Source: Pseudomonas sp. TCU-HL1
Lineage (GTDB): Bacteria; Pseudomonadota; Gammaproteobacteria; Pseudomonadales; Pseudomonadaceae
Direction of reading: 5' to 3'
NCBI RefSeq assembly: GCF_001708505.1
Contig: NZ_CP015992.1
Coordinates: 4,030,001-4,094,000, forward strand
DNA length: 64,000 nt
Part shown: one piece after another, positions 16,754-25,852 of the stretch
Position numbering within the stretch: the first letter of the stretch is position 1
Layout: each line of letters begins with the position of its first letter
Notes under the pieces: model-generated
Told to the model about the DNA's origin: nothing
Seen by the model: the letters and a program-made list of their open reading frames with translations, nothing else
Databases searched by the model: none
Position numbers and translations under genes: made by a program

Positions 16754-18277
16754 TCACTCCTTGCTCGCCAGGCTGCCGGCGGGCTCGATCAGCACCGCAC
16801 GCCGCTGGCGCAGCAGAATGTCCATGATTTCGCCCTGGCGTTCGCCCAACAGGCCACTGAAGGAAATACCGGAGGATTTCTGCGGCGCGAGGATGCTCAG
16901 CCGGTAAAGCTCCAGCCGGGTCGGCGAGTGGATCGAGATGGGGCTGGAGCCGTTGCCCACCAGTTGATCGCCCACGATGCGCAGGGACACGCGCGGATCG
17001 AAGGGGTCCTCTCCCAGGTCCCGGTCGGTGCCACGCAGGTCCTTGGTGTGGCCGTAGACACCGGTGAGCTTGTTGGCCGCCAGCAGGTTGCCGTGGAGGC
17101 TGACATCCAGGCTGTTGCGCACACGGATACCATGCCGCTCGTTGTTCATGCTGCGGTTCTGCCAGAGCAGGTTGCGCGGGCTTTCGTAGAGGGTGATGCC
17201 GTCGGCCTGGTTCTTGTAAGTCTCGTTGAGGGCGACAACATTGTTGACGCTGCTACGGTCGAGGACGATGCCGGACAGTTGGTTGTGGTGGGACTTGTTA
17301 TTGATGATCCAACTGTCATTGACCTCGCGGGAAATGATGATGCCGTGCTTCTTCCGGGTCCCGAACGCCTCGTTCTCGGCAATGATCAGCCGCCGCGAAC
17401 GGTCGTGCGGGTCAATGCCGTAGACGATGTTGTGCTCATAGGTGTTGCCACGGATCACTACGTCGTCGGACTCGTAGCAGTAGAAGCCGTACCACATGTC
17501 GATGAAGCGCGAATTGATCAGCCAGCCGGTGGGCCGTGACCGCTTCATCTTCGGCGCCATGCTCGGGCTGTACTGGGAAATGGAAAAGCCGTAGGCCTTG
17601 CTGGCGTCGTAGCCGAAACTCTGGATGATGCTGTCCACCACGTAGGTCTCAGTGCCGCCCCAGGCGAGGAAGTACGGGCGGAACTCCTTGGCTTCGCGCC
17701 ACAACGCCGGGCCACCCTCTTTCTCGCGCCAGGCGGTAACGCGGGTACCGGTGATGAACATCCGCCCGTCGTTGACCAGGAAGGCACCGGCCTCCTGGGA
17801 TAAGCGCAGCTCACGGGTATTACGGTCGATATGCAGGGTGGCACCGGGACGCACGATGATCGGCAGCCGCGCCAAGTAGACCCCCGGCTCAGTTTCGGCG
17901 AAGTAATCCTTCGGCAACTGCCGAGCCAGATCGGCCGTGTCCAGGTAGCCCTTCTCGATGAAGATCGCCTGAGGCATTCGCTTCTGCCGCACGACCCACT
18001 CTTTCAGGCGCTCGTCGCCGCCGATGAACTCGTCCAGGGCATCCTCATGGAGCATTTCCCTGACCACGGCGCGACCCGCCGGCTTCTGCTGGATCTTCGC
18101 CTCGGCCGCCGCCGCCGTGTAGACGGAGAGGTCCGGTAGCTGCGGTGCGGCGATTTCCAACGCATCCCCAGGCTCGGCGCTGAGCCGATATCCGTCCGAG
18201 AGCATGTCCGCATTGACCAGCGCGCAGGCCAGCCAGCCGGCCAGTCCCACGCCCGTCTTGAGCATCCCCCGCATCAC
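16754..18277 (-). CDS. algG: poly(beta-D-mannuronate) C5-epimerase AlgG
   Basis: AlgG converts mannuronate to guluronate in the polymer in the periplasm. The 507-residue product has an N-terminal signal segment (GVGLAGWLACALVNA) and a long right-handed beta helix with repeated short strands. The catalytic DPHD motif is intact at residues 289-292 (YGIDPHDRS), inside the most regular repeats. The C-terminal part ends in a carbohydrate-binding/sugar-hydrolase-like region. One base separates its stop from algX. The retained active site suggests the cluster still makes epimerised polymer. Confidence 0.93.
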   Translation of the reverse strand: MMRGMLKTGVGLAGWLACALVNADMLSDGYRLSAEPGDALEIAAPQLPDLSVYTAAAAEAKIQQKPAGRAVVREMLHEDALDEFIGGDERLKEWVVRQKRMPQAIFIEKGYLDTADLARQLPKDYFAETEPGVYLARLPIIVRPGATLHIDRNTRELRLSQEAGAFLVNDGRMFITGTRVTAWREKEGGPALWREAKEFRPYFLAWGGTETYVVDSIIQSFGYDASKAYGFSISQYSPSMAPKMKRSRPTGWLINSRFIDMWYGFYCYESDDVVIRGNTYEHNIVYGIDPHDRSRRLIIAENEAFGTRKKHGIIISREVNDSWIINNKSHHNQLSGIVLDRSSVNNVVALNETYKNQADGITLYESPRNLLWQNRSMNNERHGIRVRNSLDVSLHGNLLAANKLTGVYGHTKDLRGTDRDLGEDPFDPRVSLRIVGDQLVGNGSSPISIHSPTRLELYRLSILAPQKSSGISFSGLLGERQGEIMDILLRQRRAVLIEPAGSLASKE

Positions 18278-18286
18278 ATTTCCCCC

Positions 18287-19735
18287 TCAGATTCGCCAGA
18301 TGAAATCGACGAAAGCACGATGCATGGTGGAGTCCGCGTCGTCGCCATAGGCATCGCCAGGGAACAGCAATCCCAACCGCAGGCGAACCAGTGCCGAAGG
18401 TTCATCCACCCAGTCCAGGCCCGGCGGCAGCAGGCCGCCCTTGATGTAGTAGGTGGCCACCAGGTCCAGTTCCTGCCCCAGGTCCTTTTCGCCGTTCTCC
18501 AGAGTGGCGCTGATGCCCGAGTCGCCGGTGGGCAGGTCATCCTCCAGGCGCCAGAAACGGTGGTACACCAGGCTGGCGTCGTAGTCCTCGCGCACCGCCC
18601 AGGAGCCGTAGAGCGTGGCCGCCTGGATATTGGTCAGCTCGCCCCGGAATGCCTCGCCGAAGCGGTGCACACGGGTTCTCGTACCCGTGAAGCTGGAGCG
18701 GTTGCTCTCCAGCCCCGGTTGCACGAACTGCTCGGAATCCTCGCCGTTGGAATCTTCGCCGCCACTGCCCCGGGCGTAAGCGCCGCCGACTTTCCACTGG
18801 TCGTCGATGTTCCAGCGCAGGCCCAGATCCACCGCCCAGGCATCCAGGTCACCGCTGCGCTGGCCCGTGACCAGCGGCAGGCCGCTGGCAGAGCTCTGGG
18901 TGATGCTGTCCTGGTCGCCGGTGAGCCAGATGGCCTGGGCCCAGTAGTTGAACGGCAGCGTGGTGCGCGGGTTGAAGTAGTCGCCATCGGCTTGCAGGCC
19001 CAGCCAGGTGAGATCACCGGTCTGGGTCTTGGTCAGGGAGTCCACTTCTTCGCCAACGTCGGCCAGGCTGCCTTCGTCACGGCTGTGATGGAGCTTGATG
19101 CCGACGCTATGGCCCGGCGCCCATTGGGTAGAAACGCCGGCGAAAAAGTGCCGGCGGTCCTCATCCTCGGGGGCCAGATCGTCGATGTCGGTGCGGTATT
19201 CGCTGAAACGCTCGGCCACGCCCAGGTTGGCCTTCAGCAAGGTGGTATCGAACACCCAGTGCAGGGCCTCGATATTGGTGTCCCACCAGGTGCCTTCATC
19301 GCTGCGCACCCGCTGTCGACCGAAGCGCAGGTGCTCACCCGGGTAGGCGGTGATCCCGCCGTAGTCCACCCAGAACTCGCGCATTGCCAGGTAGCTCTTA
19401 TCGGCTTCGCGGGCGTCGTCATCGCCTTCGCTGTCGGCGACGATGCTGTCTGATTCCAGGGTGTCGGTCTCGATGGTGTCGGTCGCCGCCACGCCCTGCC
19501 CCATCGCATAGGCACTCCAGTCGCCCCACTGGCCATAGAGCCAAGGCCGCACGTCCAGGCCCAGCCCCTGGACGTCACCACCATGGCGAGTGCCGAGGTC
19601 ACGGTCGTCCTCGGACTGGCCGGTGATCTTGATGTCCAGGCCGAAATTGCGTGGTTCCTCCAGCGACGCCGCCACAACCTGGCCACACAGCAGCGAGCCG
19701 CCGAGGATGCCTCCCATCCAATGCGTCATTTTCAT
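18287..19735 (-). CDS. algE: alginate outer-membrane porin AlgE
   Basis: AlgE is the 18-strand outer-membrane barrel through which alginate leaves the cell. The start at 19735 (MKMTHWMGGILGGSLLCGQV) overlaps the algK stop as ATGA; the frame is open upstream but lies over algK. After the signal peptide the mature protein starts EEPRNFGLDIKITGQSEDDR. The family blocks ATDTIETDTLESDS, FWVDYGGITAYPGEHLRFGR and FTGTRTRVHRFGEAFRGEL are clear. It ends in an aromatic-rich beta strand (HRAFVDFIWRI), the usual Bam recognition signal. Length is 482 residues, normal for the family. Confidence 0.94.
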   Translation of the reverse strand: MKMTHWMGGILGGSLLCGQVVAASLEEPRNFGLDIKITGQSEDDRDLGTRHGGDVQGLGLDVRPWLYGQWGDWSAYAMGQGVAATDTIETDTLESDSIVADSEGDDDAREADKSYLAMREFWVDYGGITAYPGEHLRFGRQRVRSDEGTWWDTNIEALHWVFDTTLLKANLGVAERFSEYRTDIDDLAPEDEDRRHFFAGVSTQWAPGHSVGIKLHHSRDEGSLADVGEEVDSLTKTQTGDLTWLGLQADGDYFNPRTTLPFNYWAQAIWLTGDQDSITQSSASGLPLVTGQRSGDLDAWAVDLGLRWNIDDQWKVGGAYARGSGGEDSNGEDSEQFVQPGLESNRSSFTGTRTRVHRFGEAFRGELTNIQAATLYGSWAVREDYDASLVYHRFWRLEDDLPTGDSGISATLENGEKDLGQELDLVATYYIKGGLLPPGLDWVDEPSALVRLRLGLLFPGDAYGDDADSTMHRAFVDFIWRI

Positions 19736-21111
19736 AGCAGGTCCATCCCGTTCTGCAGCGGTTGAATACGGACCAGGCGAGCCGGGTCCATGTGCCGCGT
19801 GCCCTGCTCGTCCTGCAGTAGCTGCGCGGCGCGCTGGCGCTCGGCGGCGCTCATGGCCGGCTCGAGATTGGCGAGCAAGGCGGTCGCCTCGGGTTGCGCC
19901 TGACCGGCTGCCAGGCACGCGAAGACATACGCATTGACGCGGTCGACCTTCACCCCGAGGGACTCGCTGAACAGCAGCGCCAGGGCAAGATCGGCGCGCG
20001 TGTGGCCGGCGCGGGCGGCCTGCAGCAGGTGATCCGTCGCCTCTTGCGGACGTACTTCACCCAGGTAGCCACGGCGATAGAGCTGACCCAGATAGAAATG
20101 CGCCGCGGGCTGCTCGGCCGCCGCCTTCAGCAAGTGTTCTTCGGCCAGGCGCGGGTCCTGCGGCAGAACACGGCCGTCGTAGTAGAGGCGCCCGGTCAGC
20201 AGCTCCGCGCGGCTATCCCCGGCGGCGCGGCCGCGCTCCAGGTAGCCCAGCATCTCTTCGGGGCTCCCCAGGGCCGGGTAATCGTGCAGCAGCTTGGCCA
20301 GGGAAGCCCAGGCGCCGGGATAGACCGGAGCGACCTCATCGAGCAAGCCCTTGGCCTGGCTCAACTCGGCCGGCGCCGGAATGGCCGGATCGGCCAGGGT
20401 CAGCGCCACCGACTCGAGCCGCGCGGGTGCCACCACCCCGCTCGCGTAGGCGCTGCGCAGGTTGGCCAGCAGCAGCTGCATGGCTTCGGGTTGCTGACGC
20501 AGACGATGGACGGTGGCCAGCTCCACGTAACAGATGTCCTGCAGCTGTAACAGCGCCTGGCACTTGGCTTCCACCTCGCCCAGATGCGCGGTGTAGCTGC
20601 CCTGGCTGCGATAGATGAGGATCTGCGCCAACTCGGCTTCGGCTATACCCTGGGTACGCCAACCGTTCACCAACTGCTGCGGATCCAGTGCCGGCGACAG
20701 CTGCGGGTAACTCAGGTAGAGCAACGTCAGCGGCACCACTGCGCTGTACTCGCCACGGGAGATGGCCTGGTCCAGCAGGCCTTCGGCCTCCTTGAGCTGG
20801 ATATCGCTGGCGCCCCCCTGGCGCGACAACAGCCGGCCCAGACGCGACTGCGCGCGCACCGAACTGGACGCGGCCTGGCGGTAAAGGCTTTCCGCTTCAG
20901 CCAGGCGGCTGGGGTCGCGACTACCCACGGCCATGTCGCCCAAGGCAGTCTGTGCCTCGGGGTAGCCCATGCCGGCCAAGGCCTGAAAGTTCTGCCGGGC
21001 AGTCTCATCGTCGCCACGCAGCAGGGCTTCCCGCGCCAGTTGCTGGTCGGGCAGCCCGGCGCAGCCCAGGAGCAGGCCACCCCCCAGCAGGGAAAGGAAA
21101 GCGGCCCTCAT
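19732..21111 (-). CDS. algK: alginate export scaffold lipoprotein AlgK
   Basis: AlgK is an outer-membrane lipoprotein made of TPR/Sel1-like helix pairs. It localises AlgE and binds AlgX. The 459-residue product begins MRAAFLSLLGGGLLLGCAGL with a lipobox ending at the cysteine. Sel1-like repeats are visible, for example GYPEAQTALGDMAVG, RAELLTGRLYYDGR, PAAHFYLGQLYRRGYL and HTRADLALALLFSESLGV. It overlaps alg44 and algE by 4 bp each, suggesting coupled translation. Confidence 0.92.
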   Translation of the reverse strand: MRAAFLSLLGGGLLLGCAGLPDQQLAREALLRGDDETARQNFQALAGMGYPEAQTALGDMAVGSRDPSRLAEAESLYRQAASSSVRAQSRLGRLLSRQGGASDIQLKEAEGLLDQAISRGEYSAVVPLTLLYLSYPQLSPALDPQQLVNGWRTQGIAEAELAQILIYRSQGSYTAHLGEVEAKCQALLQLQDICYVELATVHRLRQQPEAMQLLLANLRSAYASGVVAPARLESVALTLADPAIPAPAELSQAKGLLDEVAPVYPGAWASLAKLLHDYPALGSPEEMLGYLERGRAAGDSRAELLTGRLYYDGRVLPQDPRLAEEHLLKAAAEQPAAHFYLGQLYRRGYLGEVRPQEATDHLLQAARAGHTRADLALALLFSESLGVKVDRVNAYVFACLAAGQAQPEATALLANLEPAMSAAERQRAAQLLQDEQGTRHMDPARLVRIQPLQNGMDLL

Positions 21112-22286
21112 TGACCGGCCGCCATGACCTTGTCCAGCAGCAGATTGCCGGGCAGGCCGTCGATGGTCACTTCCGCCGGGCGCCCAGCCATTTCGGTCGC
21201 CAACGGTTCACGGGTGAGGATGGACACCCGCAGGTCTGACGCCAGGCCACCCTGTTGCAGCGATACGGAGCTGATATGGCCGATGCGCGGCACGCTCTCG
21301 CCGGCTACCTGGACGCTCACTTCGGCGCCTGGCTGCACCTTGGCGAATGTCCTGTAGGGGAAGCGCGCCTCAATGGTCACCTGGCCCTGCAGCGGCAGCA
21401 GCTCGAACACCGGCGCGCCCTTGCCGGCCGGCTGGCCGTCGCCCACCAGTTGCGCTACCACGCGGCAATCGCAGGGGCTGGTAAGGGTCCCCTGGAGGGT
21501 CTTGCTGAAGAGACGCTCGATGTTGTCCGGCGTCATCTGCCCTTCCGGCAAGCTGTTCTTCAGCACATCGAGCATGGTGGCGCTGAAGGTAGCCAGCGGT
21601 GCACCCTTCGCCACTTCACCGCCGACCTTGACCAGAGACGCCTGCACCACGCCCTCGCGGGGCATGCTGACAGTCTGGCTGGGCAGGTTGACCATGGCCG
21701 AGTCGGCATGGGTGACGAAGTACAACTGGTAGAGCTGGTTGAGGATGTAGGTGAAGGCACCAACGCCGACCAGGAAGATCGCCAGACTGAAGCTGAAGGC
21801 CCGTACGCGGCTGAAGAAGCCCATGCCAGCACCACCATCCTTGCCTTTGCGCGCCTTGGCGAAATTGTCGCGCTGCAAGGTGTTGAGCATGTCGCCCATG
21901 GTCACCATCTCGCCGCTGGTGTAGGCGGTGATCAGGTAGCGCAAAGCGGCCACTTCGCGGGGGCGAAGGTTATGGAACTCGCATCCGACACGGTCGCCCT
22001 TGCCGTGGACCGAGCGCACCTGGAACTCGATATCGATGGCCATGCCCAGGCCGTCCACCTGGAACACCAGCTTGCCCTTGTGGTGTCCACCGACCTGCAG
22101 CGAGAGGGCATTGGTGGCAAAGCTGAAGCCACCTGCGGAGAGGTCCAGCAACTCGCTCTCCAGTGCTTCGCGGTGGGGGCCGTGGAATCGCACCTTGGCC
22201 GGTATCTTGAGGCGCGCGTACTGCCGCTGGGCCTCGGACTCATGGACGATGTTGGCGTTGCTGGCTACACCCGTGGTTGTGCTCAT
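21108..22286 (-). CDS. alg44: c-di-GMP receptor/copolymerase Alg44
   Basis: Alg44 binds cyclic-di-GMP through a cytoplasmic PilZ domain and activates polymerisation by Alg8; its periplasmic part resembles a membrane-fusion protein. In this 392-residue protein the PilZ ligands are intact: R21 and R25 in RQYARLKIP, and D48/S50 in DLSAGGFSF. One membrane segment lies at about residues 162-185 (FSFSLAIFLVGVGAFTYIL). The periplasmic barrel-sandwich follows, with SMPREGVVQASLVKVGGEV and TSPCDCRVVAQL. Alginate output should therefore be under c-di-GMP control, possibly linking to the GGDEF-EAL protein later in the window (inference). Confidence 0.94.
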   Translation of the reverse strand: MSTTTGVASNANIVHESEAQRQYARLKIPAKVRFHGPHREALESELLDLSAGGFSFATNALSLQVGGHHKGKLVFQVDGLGMAIDIEFQVRSVHGKGDRVGCEFHNLRPREVAALRYLITAYTSGEMVTMGDMLNTLQRDNFAKARKGKDGGAGMGFFSRVRAFSFSLAIFLVGVGAFTYILNQLYQLYFVTHADSAMVNLPSQTVSMPREGVVQASLVKVGGEVAKGAPLATFSATMLDVLKNSLPEGQMTPDNIERLFSKTLQGTLTSPCDCRVVAQLVGDGQPAGKGAPVFELLPLQGQVTIEARFPYRTFAKVQPGAEVSVQVAGESVPRIGHISSVSLQQGGLASDLRVSILTREPLATEMAGRPAEVTIDGLPGNLLLDKVMAAGQ

Positions 22287-22353
22287 TGTTCCTTATCCTT
22301 CCCGACTCGGATTTGTCCCCTGCCAGACCGACCGCTCCGCCGGCCCGGCCCCG

Positions 22354-23835
22354 TTACACGATGCTCACAAGTACGGCCAGAAAGACGCTGACCGCGGAAA
22401 AGGTCATGGCCCGTGACGACCATGCGTTGAACCCGTTCTGGAAGCTCGCCAGGCCCCGCTCCAGCTTGGTGCTCTGCCGCGTCCAGGACTGCCGGTCGAG
22501 GCGAAAGAAGACGTAGACCTTCACCATGGCGCCGAGGACCTGGTTGTAATAGAGAATCAGCGGATAGGCCGGCCCCACCGGATGCCCGGACGCCACCAGC
22601 AGCAGGGTCAGTGCCAGCCGCGTCATGCCGATCCAGAGCAGGTAGACCAGCAGGAACTGGATGCCGTACTTGAGGCTGGCGATGATCGCCACGGCCGGTC
22701 CCAGCAGGCTGGTCCACATGGCGACGCGCTGATCGGCCAGAACCAGGCAGGTGAACCAGCCCAGTCGACGCGCCCCCAGGCGCAAGGCGCGGGAGTTCTG
22801 CCGCAGGTTGTTGCCGTACCAGCGGAACATCAGCTTGCGGCTGGCCTTGAAGAAACTCTTCTCCGGCGGGTGCTCCACCGTATTGATCGCGGCATCCGGT
22901 ACGTAGAAAGTGTCGTAGCCCAGGCGCATCAGGCTGTACCAGCTGGACTTGTCGTCACCGGTGAGGAACTGGAAGCGCCCAAGGCGCCAATGATCCAGAT
23001 GATCGCTTTCGACATCGGCGATGAACCCAGGGTTGGTCACCACCTGGGCGCGCAACACCGACATGCGCCCGGTCAGGGTCAGCACCCGGTGCGACAGAGC
23101 CATGGAACACATGTTGATGTGGCGCTGGGCGAACCGCAGCTTGTGCCACTCGCTCATGATGTAGCCGCCGCGCACTTCGCAGAACTCATTGGTCGTAAGC
23201 CCGCCAACCTTGGGCAGCAGCCGGAAATAGGGCGCGGTACGGCGGATCACGCCCGGGGTCAGCACGGTATCGCCGTCTACCACCGCGACTATCGCGTCGT
23301 CGTCCGGCAGGTGCCGGGAAATGGCGCGAAAACCGTAGGCCAGGCCATCGCGCTTGCCCGTACCGGCGATCCGCACGAAGTCCAGGCTGACGCGCTCTGG
23401 TGGGTCGAGCTTCTGCCAGATGCTTTTCACCAACAGTTCATCGGACATTTCCACCAGGGAGCAGACCACCGTGGCCGGATAGCCACAGTCGATGGCCTCC
23501 GCGATCACCGAGCGATAGACCTGGGCAGTGGTCAGCGCATCGATGCGGAAACTGGTCACCAGCAGGAACACGTGGGACGGGTCCGCCGCCTCCCCGAGCT
23601 TGCGCGCCTGACGCCGATACCACGGAAAAACGACGTAGAGGAACAACATGCCGCGCAGGTAATGAATGGCGCCCATCGAATAGCGCCAGATACCCACCGC
23701 CCCCAGCAAGAGGAGGAAATCCCGGGATTCCGGGTCGAACACCGAATGCGGCATGGCCAGGGCCAGCAGCATCAGGGCCGTGCAGAAGAACATCCAGCCG
23801 GCGCCTTCGCGCAGGCCGCGTGCCAAACCATTCAT
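22354..23835 (-). CDS. alg8: alginate polymerase glycosyltransferase Alg8
   Basis: Alg8 is the inner-membrane family 2 glycosyltransferase that polymerises GDP-mannuronate. The 493-residue protein has N-terminal membrane helices, a cytoplasmic GT-A domain, and C-terminal helices. Motifs seen include the nucleotide-binding VAVVDGDTVLTPGV with the DGD triad, the base-containing LTGDDKSSWYSLM, and QNSRALRLGARR in the place of the QxxRW element. Intergenic spacing to alg44 is 67 bp and to algD 80 bp, as expected for this operon. Confidence 0.94.
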   Translation of the reverse strand: MNGLARGLREGAGWMFFCTALMLLALAMPHSVFDPESRDFLLLLGAVGIWRYSMGAIHYLRGMLFLYVVFPWYRRQARKLGEAADPSHVFLLVTSFRIDALTTAQVYRSVIAEAIDCGYPATVVCSLVEMSDELLVKSIWQKLDPPERVSLDFVRIAGTGKRDGLAYGFRAISRHLPDDDAIVAVVDGDTVLTPGVIRRTAPYFRLLPKVGGLTTNEFCEVRGGYIMSEWHKLRFAQRHINMCSMALSHRVLTLTGRMSVLRAQVVTNPGFIADVESDHLDHWRLGRFQFLTGDDKSSWYSLMRLGYDTFYVPDAAINTVEHPPEKSFFKASRKLMFRWYGNNLRQNSRALRLGARRLGWFTCLVLADQRVAMWTSLLGPAVAIIASLKYGIQFLLVYLLWIGMTRLALTLLLVASGHPVGPAYPLILYYNQVLGAMVKVYVFFRLDRQSWTRQSTKLERGLASFQNGFNAWSSRAMTFSAVSVFLAVLVSIV

Positions 23836-23915
23836 CCCAATCGCCCTCCCGAGGTGGACGCCACTCCCCTGCCCCGGCGCTCGCCGGATTCAAAGACTGC
23901 CGCCGGGGCCTTTCG

Positions 23916-25226
23916 CTACCAGCAGATCCCTTCCCTGCCGGCACCACTGCGTTCCTTCATGAAGCCCACCAGGTCGACCACCGTCTTACCGGCTGGAACC
24001 TTGTCCACCAGGCTGGCGAACTGCTGGTCGGCGTTACCGAGGACGATGACGTCGGCCTGGGCCACCACATCATCCAGGTCGGAGCGCAGCAGCGATGAAA
24101 CATGCGGGATCTTCGATTCGATGTAGTCCTTGTTGGCGCCGTAGACCCGCGCGTATTCCACATTGCGGTCGTAGATGTGCAGGTCGTAACCCTTGCCAAT
24201 GAGCATCTCGGCAAGGTCCACCAACGGGCTTTCCCGCAAGTCATCGGTACCGGCCTTGAAGGACAGGCCGAGCAGGCCGATGCGGCGTTTGTCATGGCTG
24301 GCGATCAGGTCGAAGGCGCGCTCCACCTGGACCCGATTGCTTCGCATGATCGAGTGCAGAAGCGGATGCTCTATGTCCAGTTGGCCGGCGCGATAGGTCA
24401 GCGCCCGTACATCCTTGGGCAGGCAGGAGCCGCCGAAGGCGAAGCCCGGACGCATGTAGTACTTGGAGAGGTTGAGCTTGTGATCCTGACAGATCACCTC
24501 CATCACTTCCCGGCCGTCGACGCCGACAGCCTTGGCGATGTTGCCAATCTCATTGGCGAAGGTGACCTTGGTGGCATGCCAGACATTGCAGGTGTACTTG
24601 ATCATCTCCGCAACTTCGATGCCCTTGCGGATGATGGGCGCGTCCAGCTCGCTGTAGATGGCCTGCAGCAGATCGCCGGAGTTCTGGTCGAGCTCACCTA
24701 TCACCGTCATGGCCGGATAGTCGTAGTCCTTGATGGCGGTGCTTTCGCGAAGGAACTCGGGATTCACCGCCACGCCGAAATCGACGCCGGCCGTCAACCC
24801 CGAGCACTTCTCCAGCATGGGTACGACCACGTTCATCACGGTGCCCGGTAGCACGGTGCTGCGCACGACCACCGTGTGGCGCGAACCCTTCTCCGGCAGC
24901 ACACTGCCGATCTGTTCGCAGACCTGAGCAATGTAGGAAACGTCCAGGTCACCGTTCTTCTTGCTCGGCGTAGGCGCGGCGATGAAGGAAATTTCCGTCT
25001 CGAGCACCGCTTCGCGCACGTCGAGCGTGCCACGTAACCTGCCGCTGGCCACGCCTTGCTGGAGCAGCTCTTCCAAACCAGGCTCGACAATGGGCGACTT
25101 GCCCTGGTTGATCATGTCGATCTTCACAGGCGCAACATCCACCCCGACTATCTGGTGCCCCCGCGCCGAAAGGCATCCTGCACAAACCGCCCCGACGTAC
25201 CCCAACCCGAAAATGCTTATGCGCAT
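23916..25226 (-). CDS. algD: GDP-mannose 6-dehydrogenase AlgD
   Basis: AlgD carries out the committed step, oxidising GDP-mannose to GDP-mannuronate with two NAD+. The start at 25226 (MRISIFGLGYVGAVCAGCLS) gives exactly 436 residues, the P. aeruginosa length; the longer open frame upstream is noncoding. The N-terminal Rossmann fold has GLGYVG, and the thiohemiacetal cysteine is C268 in FAFGGSCLPKDVRAL. The C-terminal UDP-glucose dehydrogenase-type domain contains LLGLSFKAGTDDLRESP. It is the first gene of the cluster. Confidence 0.96.
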   Translation of the reverse strand: MRISIFGLGYVGAVCAGCLSARGHQIVGVDVAPVKIDMINQGKSPIVEPGLEELLQQGVASGRLRGTLDVREAVLETEISFIAAPTPSKKNGDLDVSYIAQVCEQIGSVLPEKGSRHTVVVRSTVLPGTVMNVVVPMLEKCSGLTAGVDFGVAVNPEFLRESTAIKDYDYPAMTVIGELDQNSGDLLQAIYSELDAPIIRKGIEVAEMIKYTCNVWHATKVTFANEIGNIAKAVGVDGREVMEVICQDHKLNLSKYYMRPGFAFGGSCLPKDVRALTYRAGQLDIEHPLLHSIMRSNRVQVERAFDLIASHDKRRIGLLGLSFKAGTDDLRESPLVDLAEMLIGKGYDLHIYDRNVEYARVYGANKDYIESKIPHVSSLLRSDLDDVVAQADVIVLGNADQQFASLVDKVPAGKTVVDLVGFMKERSGAGREGICW

Positions 25227-25852
25227 TGCACGTTCCCCCAGGCGAATGGCCAGGGCGGACCTCGCGACTGACTTGCGAGCATCCAGCCCGAACAAGATTC
25301 GAAGGTACGGCAGGATTCTTCGTGAATGGCCAGAAGACATATTCACGACGCCAAGAAAGCACGACAGCCGCATTGCGAAAGACAACTTCGACAGAGCAAA
25401 TCGAGTGCCATCCACACGGACATACAAACACTTCCAAGTTTCAAAATTAATAACCAATAGAAAACAACCAATTAACTCGAAAGCCCCGAAAACCAACGCC
25501 TTCAAGCCAAACGACAAAAAGCACCAAAAACAGGCAAGGCACGAAAAAGACCTTGAAAAGCGCACTCGCAACTTCCATTGAGAACTACCGAACCAGCCTT
25601 TATACGGCGCCATATATATGCCGCCAAAAACAAAACAACAGACCCGATAGCCATCTAACAAAACAAACCTGATAGCCCGTCAAATAATTAGCGCCAATAC
25701 CCCACAAAGTTACAGACAAGCACTCAGCCGGGCGACCAGGTGCAATACAGAGGTGGGGGACAAGGGAATCCGGGTAGACTGGCGCCAAAAGAAAAGGCTC
25801 AACTTTAGGGCGCGGATGCCGATAGGTGCTGTAAGCCTTTCGGAAGGAAACC
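25227..25852 (-). promoter_or_regulatory. long AT-rich region upstream of algD, shared with the divergent aer-like gene
   Basis: About 625 bp lack a supported gene and are clearly richer in A/T than the neighbours. Long A-rich stretches on the plus strand lie around 25440-25560 and 25605-25690. In P. aeruginosa the algD upstream region is long and bound by AlgR, AlgB, AmrZ and other proteins, with an AlgU (sigma-22) promoter of the GAACTT / TCTGA type. I found only partial -35-like matches, such as AAACTT on the minus strand near 25435 and AACTTT near 25707, without a convincing -10 partner. The regulatory role is inferred from position and composition. Confidence 0.55.

Noticed and set aside
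25430..25440. AlgU-type -35 (AAACTT on the minus strand)
   Set aside because: No TCTGA/TCCAA-like -10 was found at 16-17 bp; the hexamer also lacks the first consensus base.
25227..25661. Open minus-strand extension of algD by about 145 codons
   Set aside because: The added sequence has unusual composition for a coding region here, and the ATG at 25226 gives the exact AlgD length and N-terminal GLGYVG motif.
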